DNA of 42,432 nt from Candidatus Woesearchaeota archaeon (GCA_013203345.1 JABMQF010000022.1:1-42432), one strand, 5' to 3'; numbered from the stretch's first letter, positions 9,214 through 18,387 are shown. Translations and numbers: made by a program. The notes: generated by a model from the letters alone, not told the origin.

Positions 9214-9858
9214 ATGATAGATGATGAAAATAGATTGAAGACTGGTACAACTACAGTAGCTATTAGGTGCAAAGAAGGAATCGTTCTAGCTGCAGATAAA
9301 AGAGCTACAGCTGGACATTTGGTTGCAAACAAGTCTGTTGACAAAATATTCATAATAGCTGAAAACATGGCTTTAACAACAGCAGGCACTGTGTCTGATG
9401 TACAGCTCCTTATCAAGCTCATAAAAGCAGAACTCAGACTCAAGAAATTGAGGACTAACAAGCAGATATACGTTAGTGAAGCTGCAAATCTTCTCGCAGG
9501 TATGGTATACTCAAATATAAGAAAACTAAGTGCTATACCGGGTATTTCTCATTTTATATTTGCAGGTTATGATGATACAGGATTCCATATATTTGACATA
9601 TACCCTGATGGTTCAATATCTGAAACAGATGATTATCTTGCATCAGGATCTGGAAGTGTTTTTGCATTCGGAGTCTTTGAGACTTTATACGAACAAGGCT
9701 GTAGCATGGACCAAGCACAGAGTCTTGCAATTAAGGCGGTTAACGCTGCATTGCAGAGAGATAGTGCTTCAGGAAACGGAATAGATGTGGTTAGGATAAC
9801 AAAGGATGGATTAAAAAACGTTCTTACAAGAAAGATAGATACAGGGATTAAGGAATAA
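9214..9858 (+). CDS. psmB: Proteasome beta subunit
   Basis: Short propeptide then G|TTTVAIRCKEGIVLAADKRAT; conserved AGTVSDVQ; GGTG SD just upstream of ATG 9214. Confidence 0.93.
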   Translation: MIDDENRLKTGTTTVAIRCKEGIVLAADKRATAGHLVANKSVDKIFIIAENMALTTAGTVSDVQLLIKLIKAELRLKKLRTNKQIYVSEAANLLAGMVYSNIRKLSAIPGISHFIFAGYDDTGFHIFDIYPDGSISETDDYLASGSGSVFAFGVFETLYEQGCSMDQAQSLAIKAVNAALQRDSASGNGIDVVRITKDGLKNVLTRKIDTGIKE

Positions 9859-9892
9859 TTCTAATGTGCTAATATTCTAATATATTCTAAAG

Positions 9893-11797
9893 GTGGAAAT
9901 TTTGACGGCAATATTAAAAGAAATAAACAAGAACATGCCTGCGGGTATGATAAGCGACTCTGGATTTGAAGGCGCCAACATCGTCCTATACACAAAGGAC
10001 AAGGAATTCTTCCTCAATAATAAGGGGATGATTAAGAAAATGGTCGACCAGATAAAGAAGAGGATAGAGCTAAGACCTGACCCAAGTATATGTTTGGAAG
10101 TAGAGCAGGCAGAAAAGACTATACGTGATCTCATACCTGACGAAGCAGGACCAGGAGATATAATATTCGACACGCAAAGAAGTATAGTCATAATCCATGC
10201 AGAGAAGCCAGGTCTTGTGATAGGAAAACAAGGAGAACTGCTTCGTGCGATACGCGAGAAGACAATGTGGGTTCCATTAATCAAGAGGACACCTGCGATA
10301 AAATCTCAACTTATTGAGAATATAAGATCAGTGCTGTATGAGAATTCAGACTACAGAAGGAAATTCCTCGATAAGACAGGACATCGAATATATGATGGAT
10401 GGATCCGAGGAAAGAAAGAGGAATGGATACGAATAACATATCTTGGAGGAGCAAGACAGGTCGGAAGATCATGCATGTTTCTACAGACACCAGAATCAAG
10501 GATACTTCTTGATTGCGGCATAAATGTTGCTTCAGATGATGACGCATACCCTATGCTTGAAGCACCAGAGTTCAAACTTGATGATCTTGATGCGGTCATT
10601 GTATCACACGCACATCTTGACCATTCAGGACTCATTCCATGGCTTTACAAGATGGGATACAGAGGACCTGTATATTGCACACTACCTACAAGAGATATCA
10701 TGTCATTGCTGCAGCTGGATATGGTTAAGATAATGCGATCAGAAGGCAAGGAACCTATATTCACATCAGACGAAGTCAAGGAAATGGTCAAGCACACAAT
10801 CACGCTAGATTATGACGAAGTGACTGATGTAACACCAGATGTTAGAATAACAATGTACAATGCAGGACACATGCTCGGAAGTGCAATGGTTCACATGCAC
10901 ATAGGTAATGGTCTTCATAACCTACTTTACTCTGCTGATATGAAGTATGCTAGGACAAGAATTCTCGAATCTGCGGCGACTAAATTTCCTCGACTTGAGA
11001 CTCTTATGCTAGAGTCTACATATGGTGGAAGAGATAATGTGCTGCCTCCTGTCGCGGAGCAGGATGACCTGTTGAAGAAGATCATAAAAGATACAATCGC
11101 ACGACAGGGCAAGATACTTCTTCCTACTCTTGGATCTGGAAGAGCACAGGAAGTAATGATACTGATAGAAGAGATGGTAAGAAAAGGAGATTTGGATCCA
11201 GTACCGGTATACATAGACGGTATGGTTTGGGACATCACAGCCATTCATACAGCATATCCTGAATTTTTAAGTGCTGCTGTCAGAAAACAAATATTCCACA
11301 AAGATAACAATCCGTTCCTGTCTCCGATATTCAAACGTGTTGGGTCAGCTAAAGAAAGGAAGCAGGTCATTGAAGAAGCGGGGAGTTGCGTCATAGTCGC
11401 AACATCAGGCATGCTTGTTGGAGGACCATCTGTAGAATATCTGAAAGCACTGGCAGACAACCCGCATAACAGTCTTGTATTCTCATGCTACCAGCCAGAA
11501 GGATCAATGGGTAAAAGGATACGTGAAGGAGTTCGTGAGATAATAATGAGAGTGGATAGCTCTGGAAAACCAGATGTTCTTGACATCAAGATGGAAGTCC
11601 ATAAAATAGAAATCACCGGACACTCTGATAGACGAGAATTGATGGGCTTTGTATCTCACTGCCAGCCAAGACCAAAGAAAGTCATAATCAATCACGGAGA
11701 GAATTCGCGATGTCTTGACCTTGCGTCTTCAATACACAGGCAGTTTAGGATTGAGACAGTCGCGCCAAGGAATCTTGAGGCTGTTAGGATACGGTGA
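9893..11797 (+). CDS. fttA: KH-domain beta-CASP ribonuclease aCPSF1 (FttA)
   Basis: N-terminal KH region, metallo-beta-lactamase motif SHAHLDHSGLIPWL, beta-CASP motifs, ~634 aa. Confidence 0.93.
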   Translation: MEILTAILKEINKNMPAGMISDSGFEGANIVLYTKDKEFFLNNKGMIKKMVDQIKKRIELRPDPSICLEVEQAEKTIRDLIPDEAGPGDIIFDTQRSIVIIHAEKPGLVIGKQGELLRAIREKTMWVPLIKRTPAIKSQLIENIRSVLYENSDYRRKFLDKTGHRIYDGWIRGKKEEWIRITYLGGARQVGRSCMFLQTPESRILLDCGINVASDDDAYPMLEAPEFKLDDLDAVIVSHAHLDHSGLIPWLYKMGYRGPVYCTLPTRDIMSLLQLDMVKIMRSEGKEPIFTSDEVKEMVKHTITLDYDEVTDVTPDVRITMYNAGHMLGSAMVHMHIGNGLHNLLYSADMKYARTRILESAATKFPRLETLMLESTYGGRDNVLPPVAEQDDLLKKIIKDTIARQGKILLPTLGSGRAQEVMILIEEMVRKGDLDPVPVYIDGMVWDITAIHTAYPEFLSAAVRKQIFHKDNNPFLSPIFKRVGSAKERKQVIEEAGSCVIVATSGMLVGGPSVEYLKALADNPHNSLVFSCYQPEGSMGKRIREGVREIIMRVDSSGKPDVLDIKMEVHKIEITGHSDRRELMGFVSHCQPRPKKVIINHGENSRCLDLASSIHRQFRIETVAPRNLEAVRIR

Positions 11798-11811
11798 GGG
11801 TGGATTTGTCA

Positions 11812-11858
11812 GGTTTATGTTAAACCCAAAACATCTTTCTTTATCTTTTCCCTTACTT
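11812..11858 (+). terminator. Possible 3' hairpin (ggttta-tgt-taaacc) followed by pyrimidine/T-rich tract
   Basis: 6-bp perfect stem then CTTTCTTTATCTTTTCCCTTACTTTTTT. Confidence 0.4.
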
Positions 11859-11944
11859 TTTTAAAAACTAATGTAATGCGAAGACAATATGCTTCTTGCT
11901 GGATGTTCCTTGAGAAAACGACTATTAGGGGTTTCTTGTTTCTG

Positions 11945-12076
11945 CTAAATCCTCTGCTTGATTTCCCTGAACTCGTCTATTATGGATTCCATCCTTTCTT
12001 CTTTTTTGTTTATTGATGAGATTTTCTTTGCGAGCAGGAGGATTGCTGCTATTGTGTTACGGTCTTTTGAGTCCAT
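11945..12076 (-). CDS. Possible small ORF (MDSKDRNTIAAILLLAKKISSINKKEERMESIIDEFREIKQRI)
   Basis: 43-codon open frame with protein-like composition; below the ORF-track cutoff. Confidence 0.35.
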   Translation of the reverse strand: MDSKDRNTIAAILLLAKKISSINKKEERMESIIDEFREIKQRI

Positions 12077-12164
12077 GTTTTGTGAATAATCATCTGTATT
12101 ATTTTAATCTTTTGGTATAGATTCAGTGTAATCTTTATTTAACCTGAAAACTCGGAAATATTAC

Positions 12165-12416
12165 ATGAGATCTTTTGATTACTCCTGGGTTGTGCGCGGT
12201 AAGCAGAGGCGCGCGGTGCTTTCTGTGATGGACAAGGATAAGATACCGAGCCAGATAAGCAGGGAGACCAAGATAGCGCTCAACAACACAAGCGATGTTC
12301 TTCGTTTATTCGTGAAGCGCAACCTTGTTGTCTGCGTGAATGAGAAAGAGAAGACAGGACGGTTGTATAGGTTGACAGAGAAGGGAAAGAAGATCCGTGA
12401 GAAGATCATTGATTGA
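12165..12416 (+). CDS. Small winged-helix transcriptional regulator
   Basis: KIPSQISRETKIALNNTSDVLRLFVKRNLVVCVNEKEKTGRLYRLTEKGKKI: wHTH with beta-hairpin wing. Confidence 0.75.
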   Translation: MRSFDYSWVVRGKQRRAVLSVMDKDKIPSQISRETKIALNNTSDVLRLFVKRNLVVCVNEKEKTGRLYRLTEKGKKIREKIID

Positions 12417-12421
12417 TTCTT

Positions 12422-13081
12422 TCATATAAGTCCTGCTTCTCTGAAACTGAAGTGCGTGTTGTCTGTGATTATGATGTGGTCTGCTAAAGTGATATCGAGG
12501 AGCCTGCAACTTTTGTTCAGTTTCTTTGTCATCTTGATGTCTGCTTTGGAAGGGGTTGCGTCTCTTGAAGGGTGATTGTGCAGCAGGATGAAAGCTTCGC
12601 ATTTTTCTTTTATCGCTTCTTTTAGGATGTCTTGTTGTCTTATCGGGATCAGGTCCTGACAGCCGATGTAAAGCGTCTTCTTTTTTGTCAGGCGGTTTCT
12701 ATTGTCTAATAGGAGGATGACCATCTTTTCCTGGGTAAGGCTGTGGAACTCAGGCAGGATGAGCCTAACAGCATCATCAGGGCTAGTGATTGTTGGGTTT
12801 GGTCCTGCTGTGTGGGAGAGGATTCTTTTGCCGAGTTCCAGGGCAGCGGCGAGTCTTGCTGCTTTTGCAGGGCCGATGCCTTCATGTTCTATGAGCTCTC
12901 GGGTGCTCAGGTCTGCGAGATCTTTGAGCGAGTTTTTCTTTACCAGATTGTCAGCTACAAAAAAGACATCTTTTTCTTTTGATCCTGTCTCTAATATTAT
13001 TGCGATGAGATCCCTTATGCTGAGGGAGGACGGACCATTAAGGAGGAGTCTTTCACGAGGAAGTTCTGGGTTGGGTTTCAT
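12422..13081 (-). CDS. radC: RadC/JAB-domain protein
   Basis: N-term helix-hairpin-helix region; HNHPSRDATPSKADIKMTKKL JAMM motif. Confidence 0.9.
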   Translation of the reverse strand: MKPNPELPRERLLLNGPSSLSIRDLIAIILETGSKEKDVFFVADNLVKKNSLKDLADLSTRELIEHEGIGPAKAARLAAALELGKRILSHTAGPNPTITSPDDAVRLILPEFHSLTQEKMVILLLDNRNRLTKKKTLYIGCQDLIPIRQQDILKEAIKEKCEAFILLHNHPSRDATPSKADIKMTKKLNKSCRLLDITLADHIIITDNTHFSFREAGLI

Positions 13082-13174
13082 GCAATGAGAAAAGGGTTTG
13101 ATGTTTATATTGGTGTTGTATTTGTGATTAGAATGTGTTGGCGGTTTGGTGTGGTAAGAATAGTTTAGGATTGG

Positions 13175-13651
13175 TCATTCTGTCCGAATGGCAGGTGATG
13201 TGGTTCTATCCTTGTACTTTTTTCGGTATTTTAGTACTGTCTGCCTGTTCACCTTGGCGTAATCTGCTGCCTGTCTTGTGCTCATTTTGAGATTATATGC
13301 TTCTCTCATCCTTCGCTTCTGATATGTTGTTAGTTTTGATAGTCCGCCGGGTTTGTTGTTTGGTTTTAAGTTTTTTTTCTTCCATTTCCTGCAGACTGTT
13401 GTAACGCCAACACCGGCGTAGTCTGCTGCTTCCCTGATTGACATGTCAAGAGAATGTGCTTTGTATACCCTTTCCTCTTGTTTGTCTGTTATGGTTAGTT
13501 CCATTATCGACGGGTAATTGGCTTCGATGACCAGGTCTTTCATGCAATTGTTGACTGTTGACTTGCTTACATCGGCGTGTTTTGCGGCCTGTCTTGTGCT
13601 CATGTTCTGGTCGAGGGCTTCAAGTATTTTTTCTAGGTTTTTTCTTGGCAT
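13175..13651 (-). CDS. Tandem helix-turn-helix repeat protein, 3 modules
   Basis: MPRKNLEKILEALDQNMSTRQAAKHADVSKSTVNN..., ...SIREAADYAGVGVTTVCRKWKKKNL..., ...STRQAADYAKVNRQTVLKYRKKY; start set at ATG 13651, just after the upstream stop at 13659. Confidence 0.82.
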   Translation of the reverse strand: MPRKNLEKILEALDQNMSTRQAAKHADVSKSTVNNCMKDLVIEANYPSIMELTITDKQEERVYKAHSLDMSIREAADYAGVGVTTVCRKWKKKNLKPNNKPGGLSKLTTYQKRRMREAYNLKMSTRQAADYAKVNRQTVLKYRKKYKDRTTSPAIRTE

Positions 13652-13658
13652 TTTGGTT

Positions 13659-15977
13659 TTATTTGTCAGGTTTACTGCCACTTTTGTAATGCGGTTTGAG
13701 TCCTTGTTTTTTCCAGTGACAACTCACTGTGGCCTGGCCGACACTTGCGTATTCTGCTGCGTCTATCACGCGCATCTTGAGTGAGTGAGCGTTGATTATC
13801 TTTTCCAGTTGTTCTTCTGTCAGATTTGGTTTGCCTTGTTTGTTATGTGCTTCCAGTCCTTGCTTTTTCCAGTGCCTGTAGACTGTTGATCTGCTGACTC
13901 CTGCGTATTCTGCAGCTTTATTGACAGACATCTTGAGAGAATGTGCCTCGGATATTCTTTTCTTATGTTCTTCTGTCAATTCAGTTATTCTTTCGTAGTT
14001 AGGTTCGAACTCTGTTATTTTCAGGTATTTACGCACTGTTGTTGTACTCACGTCTGCGTGTTCTGCAATCTGTATTGTATTCATTCCGAGGCTGTGCGCT
14101 TCGGTGATTTTTTCTATTAAGGCAGTTTTATGGGGTGGTGCGAGTCCTTGTTTTTTCCAGTATTTTCTGACTGTTTTTTCGCCGACGCCTGCATATATTG
14201 CTGCTTTGCCGATTTGCATATTCAGTGTATGGGCTTCATTTATTTTTTCTAACTGTTCTTTTGTCAGGTGTGATTCCCCTCGTTTGTTGTGTGGTTTGAG
14301 ACCTAGTCTTTTCCAGCACCTGTAGACTGTTGATTGATCGACTCCCACATATTTTGCAGCTTCCTGGAGTGTTATTTCTAATGAGTGTGCTTGGACTATT
14401 TTTTCTTTCTGTTTTTCTGTTAATCGGGTTCTTTTTCTATGCTGTGATTCGAGTCCTTGTATTTTCCAGTATTTGTTGACTGTGGTCTTGCTGACTTCTG
14501 CGTATTTTGCTGCTTGTTTGGCATTCATTCCGAGGCTGTGCGCTTCGGTGATTTTTTCGAATTGTTCTTCTGTCAATGTAAACGATTTTTCATTGTATGG
14601 TTTTAATCCTTGTTTTTTCCAGTATTTGCTGACTGTGGTCGGGCTGACCCCTGCGTATTCTGAAGCCTGTTTTCTGCTCATTTGTAGACTGTGCGCTTCG
14701 GTGATTTTTTCGAGTTGTTCTTCTGTTAAGATTGGAGGTTTTTTATTGTGTGGTTTCAGTCCGTGTCTTATCCAGTAATTTCTAACTGTTGATAGGCCGA
14801 CTCCTGCGTACTTCGCAGCATCTCGTGTGTTCATACCTAATGAATGCGCTTCTATGATCTTTTCAAGGTTTTGTATCTGTGTTTTGGCATCATTTGCAGG
14901 GTCTGATTGGTTTGTGTTGGATTTGGTGCCATATTTTTTCCAGTAATTACCTACTGTTGCTTGGCTGACTCCTGCAAATTCTGCTGTATGTCTTTTGCTT
15001 ACCCCAAATCTACCTGCTTCTATAATTTTTTTCACTTGTTCTTCTGTCAGGCGCTGTCTTTGCATTTTATTGCAAGTTTCTAATCCTTGTTTTTCCCAGT
15101 ATTTACTGACTGTTATTCTGTCCACTCTAGCATATTCTGCAGCTTTTTGGGGTGTCATTTTGAGTTCATGCGCTTCGACGATCTTTTCTATTTTTTCTTC
15201 TCTTAATTCATTACATTCTTTATTGATTGGTTCGAGTCCTTGTTCTTTCCAGTATTTACCCACTGTTGTGTGGGTGACTCCTGCAAATTCTGCTGTCTGT
15301 CTTTGGCTCATTTCGAATGTGTGCCCTAATTTAATTTTTTTGATCTGTTCTTTATTTAGTCTTGATTTTTTTCGATTGTTGTGTGCTTCTAGACCTTTTC
15401 TGTTCCAGTATCTGCGGACTGTTGTCATGCTCGTGTCTGCGTATGCTGCGGCTTTTTTCAATTTCATTCCGAGACTGTGGGCTTTGTATACCCTTTCTAT
15501 CTGTTCTTCTGTTAGACTTGGTGATCTGTTTTGTGTGTTGTGTGATTTTAGTCCTTGTTTTTCCCATTGGTAACATACTGTCTGTCTGCTCACGCCAGCA
15601 TACTTCGCAGCTTGGTGTTGGGTTAGCTCAAAACTGTGTGCCTCGACCATCTTTTTGAATTGTGCTGGTGTAGGTTTTGGCCTGCTGTTATGTGGTTTGA
15701 GTCCTTGTTTTTTCCAGTGCCTATCTACTGTGTTAGGACTGACTCCTGCGTATTCTGCAGCTTCTTTATAGCTCATCTTAAGAAAGTGTGCTGCGGTAAT
15801 CTTTTCGATCTGTAATTGGGTCAGTTTTGATTTCTTGCGTTCAGGTGATTGGAGTTCTCTTTTTTTCCAGTACCTGTAGACACTTCTTTCACTGACGCCA
15901 GCGTATTCTGCTGTTTCTTTTATGCTCATACCTAGATTGTGCGCTTCAATTATCAGTTCCAGTGTTTTATCGTCCAT
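13659..15977 (-). CDS. Tandem helix-turn-helix repeat protein, 15 modules of ~51 aa
   Basis: Repeated consensus LTEEQLEKITEAHSLGMSxKxAAEYAGVSxxTVxKYWKKQGLKPHN counted 15 times. Confidence 0.9.
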   Translation of the reverse strand: MDDKTLELIIEAHNLGMSIKETAEYAGVSERSVYRYWKKRELQSPERKKSKLTQLQIEKITAAHFLKMSYKEAAEYAGVSPNTVDRHWKKQGLKPHNSRPKPTPAQFKKMVEAHSFELTQHQAAKYAGVSRQTVCYQWEKQGLKSHNTQNRSPSLTEEQIERVYKAHSLGMKLKKAAAYADTSMTTVRRYWNRKGLEAHNNRKKSRLNKEQIKKIKLGHTFEMSQRQTAEFAGVTHTTVGKYWKEQGLEPINKECNELREEKIEKIVEAHELKMTPQKAAEYARVDRITVSKYWEKQGLETCNKMQRQRLTEEQVKKIIEAGRFGVSKRHTAEFAGVSQATVGNYWKKYGTKSNTNQSDPANDAKTQIQNLEKIIEAHSLGMNTRDAAKYAGVGLSTVRNYWIRHGLKPHNKKPPILTEEQLEKITEAHSLQMSRKQASEYAGVSPTTVSKYWKKQGLKPYNEKSFTLTEEQFEKITEAHSLGMNAKQAAKYAEVSKTTVNKYWKIQGLESQHRKRTRLTEKQKEKIVQAHSLEITLQEAAKYVGVDQSTVYRCWKRLGLKPHNKRGESHLTKEQLEKINEAHTLNMQIGKAAIYAGVGEKTVRKYWKKQGLAPPHKTALIEKITEAHSLGMNTIQIAEHADVSTTTVRKYLKITEFEPNYERITELTEEHKKRISEAHSLKMSVNKAAEYAGVSRSTVYRHWKKQGLEAHNKQGKPNLTEEQLEKIINAHSLKMRVIDAAEYASVGQATVSCHWKKQGLKPHYKSGSKPDK

Positions 15978-16005
15978 CTTTCAGTTGTCTTTTATGCAGC
16001 TGCTT

Positions 16006-16632
16006 TCAGGTCTTTCCAAATGGGCTGTAATGCGGTTTCAGGCCTTTTTTATTCCAGTAATTGATTATGGTCTGGTAGCTTACTCCTGTATGTTCTGCAG
16101 CTTCTCTTGTGCTCATTCCACGAGCGCGAGATTCAGCAATCTTTGTAATTATATTTTCATTTGATTGTATTCTTCCTCTTGGTTTTGGAGCCAGTCCGTT
16201 CGCTTTCCAAACTTTGCTGACGGTATGTCTGTGTAATCCAGCATAATCTCCTGCTTCTGTAGTGTTCATTCCACGTTCGTACGCTTCAATTGCCAGTTCT
16301 ATTTTTTCTTTTTTAATGGTTTTTTTGCCACCAAATGTGTGGTGTGGTTTAAGCCCTTTTTTATCCCAGTAACTTCTTACGGTACTTTGGCTTACTCCTG
16401 CATATTTTGCCGCTTCTTTTAGGCTCATTTCGTGTTCGTGTGCTTCGAATACCAGTTCAGTAGTCTCAGCGGTTATTCTTCGGGGGGCACTTTCGTGGTT
16501 TGATTCGAGATCATGTTTTTTCCATTGGTATTGGATCGTGCCTCTTTTGACTCCTGTGAATTCTGCTGCTTCCTTTTGAGTCATACCTAGATCGTGCGCT
16601 TCAATTATCAGTTCCAGTGTCTTATAGTCCAT
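16006..16632 (-). CDS. Tandem helix-turn-helix repeat protein, 4 modules
   Basis: Four EAAxYxGVSxxTVxxYWxKKGLKPH modules; N-terminus nearly matches that of the 15-module protein (MDYKTLELIIEAHDLGM vs MDDKTLELIIEAHNLGM). Confidence 0.87.
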   Translation of the reverse strand: MDYKTLELIIEAHDLGMTQKEAAEFTGVKRGTIQYQWKKHDLESNHESAPRRITAETTELVFEAHEHEMSLKEAAKYAGVSQSTVRSYWDKKGLKPHHTFGGKKTIKKEKIELAIEAYERGMNTTEAGDYAGLHRHTVSKVWKANGLAPKPRGRIQSNENIITKIAESRARGMSTREAAEHTGVSYQTIINYWNKKGLKPHYSPFGKT

Positions 16633-16646
16633 CTTTCAGTTGTCTT

Positions 16647-17096
16647 TTATGCTGCTGTGTTGCCTGGTGGGTTTTTGTTATCTGTTTCATAGTCTAACAA
16701 TGCACTGTAGAACATCTGCTTTTCTTCTGTTAATATACTGTAGAACGCCTGCATATCTTCTGCTAATGTAATGTAGAACATCTTCCTCGCTTCTGCTGAT
16801 GGGTGCACGATTGTCAGATGCTCTTCAGAAGTGAATGGGTTTTTTTCATAGTCCAAAATAAGCTTATTACCATCACTAGAATGATAGACATGAAACTCCT
16901 GCGGGATGTATGGGGGTATACAACAAACTCTTGTATTTTCTGCAGCAGGTGTTGCTGGTGTTATGGGTCTTGAACGGTAGGGGCCTGTACCATTTGTTGA
17001 TGTCTCTTCGACAATTGGTACTGCTGTATCTACTTCTGGATTTACATCAGGATTATAGCCCATTATCTTGTCAACCAATGTCTTGAATAATCCCAT
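16647..17096 (-). CDS. Hypothetical protein with C-terminal 11-aa tandem repeats
   Basis: MFYITLAEDMQ / AFYSILTEEKQ / MFYSALLDYE; fits tightly between the neighbouring genes. Confidence 0.65.
   Translation of the reverse strand: MGLFKTLVDKIMGYNPDVNPEVDTAVPIVEETSTNGTGPYRSRPITPATPAAENTRVCCIPPYIPQEFHVYHSSDGNKLILDYEKNPFTSEEHLTIVHPSAEARKMFYITLAEDMQAFYSILTEEKQMFYSALLDYETDNKNPPGNTAA
16706..16804 (-). repeat. Degenerate 33-nt tandem repeat (3 copies) inside ORF 16647-17096
   Basis: ctgtagaacatctgcttttcttctgttaatata / ctgtagaacgcctgcatatcttctgctaatgta / atgtagaacatcttcctcgcttctgctgatggg. Confidence 0.75.
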
Positions 17097-17098
17097 CT

Positions 17099-18100
17099 TT
17101 AGTTAGTCTCACTTAATGCCACTAACATCAAACTTTGTCCCCATCCTAATGGGGTGTTTTCGTTGTGCTCGTCGGTGTTTGCGTAGTATAGTTCTGGTAA
17201 CTCTCCATCTTGGTTGACTACGTCTAGTGTCTTGCGCATGTAGAAAGCAGCTTTGTCTGGTTGATTAAGCTGCTTGTAGATAATAGAAAGCCATGGGAAT
17301 CCGAATGTCCACTCTGCTTCTCCGTCTTTGTTGAAGTAAGCGTCTTTGGCATAACGGATCACTCCGCGCTGCCTTACAAGCTTCTTCTCTATGTTCTGAA
17401 GTATCTGTACCCTTTGCTCCTCAGACACCACGTTGTATGGGTATATGAGTGACAAGAGGGCTAGGTCTGTGTCTTTACTGTCAGATTCCCTTGGCAATAG
17501 TTGGTTTAAGGCTTCCTCACCTTTTTTGATAAGAACTTGAGGAACATGAACTAATTTGGATATCTTCTTGAGTCCAGCGACGCAGGCGCCTATGGAAGAT
17601 GCGTGAACTTCTTCATTTTCTTCCCACATGCCAGAATCCTGGTCCTGCCAATACTGAATTGAGTTCAGGTAATAGACTAGTTTTTGTAAGAGTCTTTCGT
17701 CGTGTTCATCGCGGATGATTTTGATTCCTTTTGATTCGAGATCACCTACCTTGAAAAGAAATGCGCCTATAGAGTCATTTTGTTTATTGCCCCAATCTTC
17801 ATGAAATTCATCATATGTCTGAGGGTCAAAACGTGCATGGATGTATTGCCATCTGTGCTGTGGTTTTTCGACAATTGCCCAATCAATCTTGTATTCGTGT
17901 TTTTTGAAGACGTCTAGCAATGCTTGGTATGTCTTGACAAGTTCCTTGTTTTTTTGGGCAGCTTCAAAACCGAGGCTTGCGTATATGCAGTCACGAATCC
18001 AGGCCTGACGTGAGTAATGAGTGCGTTTGTCGAGCGCTGCTACAAACAACCCGTTTGGGTGCTGTAATTGCTTAAGAATATCAATGGATGTCTGGATCAT
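17099..18100 (-). CDS. GH15/glucoamylase-like (alpha/alpha)6-barrel protein, short form
   Basis: NGLFVAALDKRTHYSRQAWIRDCIYASLGF, DQDSGMWEENEEVHASSIGACVAGL, EWTFGFPWLSIIY. Confidence 0.72.
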   Translation of the reverse strand: MIQTSIDILKQLQHPNGLFVAALDKRTHYSRQAWIRDCIYASLGFEAAQKNKELVKTYQALLDVFKKHEYKIDWAIVEKPQHRWQYIHARFDPQTYDEFHEDWGNKQNDSIGAFLFKVGDLESKGIKIIRDEHDERLLQKLVYYLNSIQYWQDQDSGMWEENEEVHASSIGACVAGLKKISKLVHVPQVLIKKGEEALNQLLPRESDSKDTDLALLSLIYPYNVVSEEQRVQILQNIEKKLVRQRGVIRYAKDAYFNKDGEAEWTFGFPWLSIIYKQLNQPDKAAFYMRKTLDVVNQDGELPELYYANTDEHNENTPLGWGQSLMLVALSETN

Positions 18101-18369
18101 CTGTCGTCCTCCAGATATGTCTGTTTGTAGGAATCAATCATATTTTGTGCGTATGATTTGATAGCTGAATTTACTCCTGCAGACTTGAGTATTGTCCGGA
18201 TACCTATCAGTTTCTGTATTCTTGGCTTGTACTGTTTATAGGTTTTAGAATCATATTTTTCCCATATCTGCTGATGTATCTGGTTATCCCATTTACCATT
18301 GAATGAGAGCTCTTCGAGCTCAGAGATTAGTTTATCTATATTTTTCGTTTTATCTATATCTTCAGACAT
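18097..18369 (-). CDS. Small hypothetical protein (90 aa) with GxWxxxxHQQ motif
   Basis: 4-nt overlap with the GH15-like gene; own SD (GAGGTGG) and TATA upstream. Confidence 0.65.
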   Translation of the reverse strand: MSEDIDKTKNIDKLISELEELSFNGKWDNQIHQQIWEKYDSKTYKQYKPRIQKLIGIRTILKSAGVNSAIKSYAQNMIDSYKQTYLEDDR

Positions 18370-18387
18370 CTCTCAACCACCTCAAAC

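Noticed and set aside
15225-15242. tRNA T-loop-like sequence ggttcgagtcc
   Set aside because: Part of the repeated GLEPxN codons of the HTH modules; no cloverleaf nearby. The same holds for agttcgaatcc near 23200 inside galT.
14104-15658. Plus-strand ORFs (e.g. 14995..15573, 14473..14778, 15362..15658)
   Set aside because: Antisense to the HTH-array gene; Cys/Phe/Ser-rich translations are mirror images of the repeat codons.
13175-16632. CRISPR-like repetitive DNA
   Set aside because: The repeats are degenerate, ~154 nt long, in frame and encode HTH modules; there are no short identical repeats with unique spacers.
13175-17096. Transposon or integrase island hypothesis based on HTH domains
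   Set aside because: No DDE or recombinase catalytic domain, no terminal inverted repeats or target-site duplication seen; the HTH modules stand alone.
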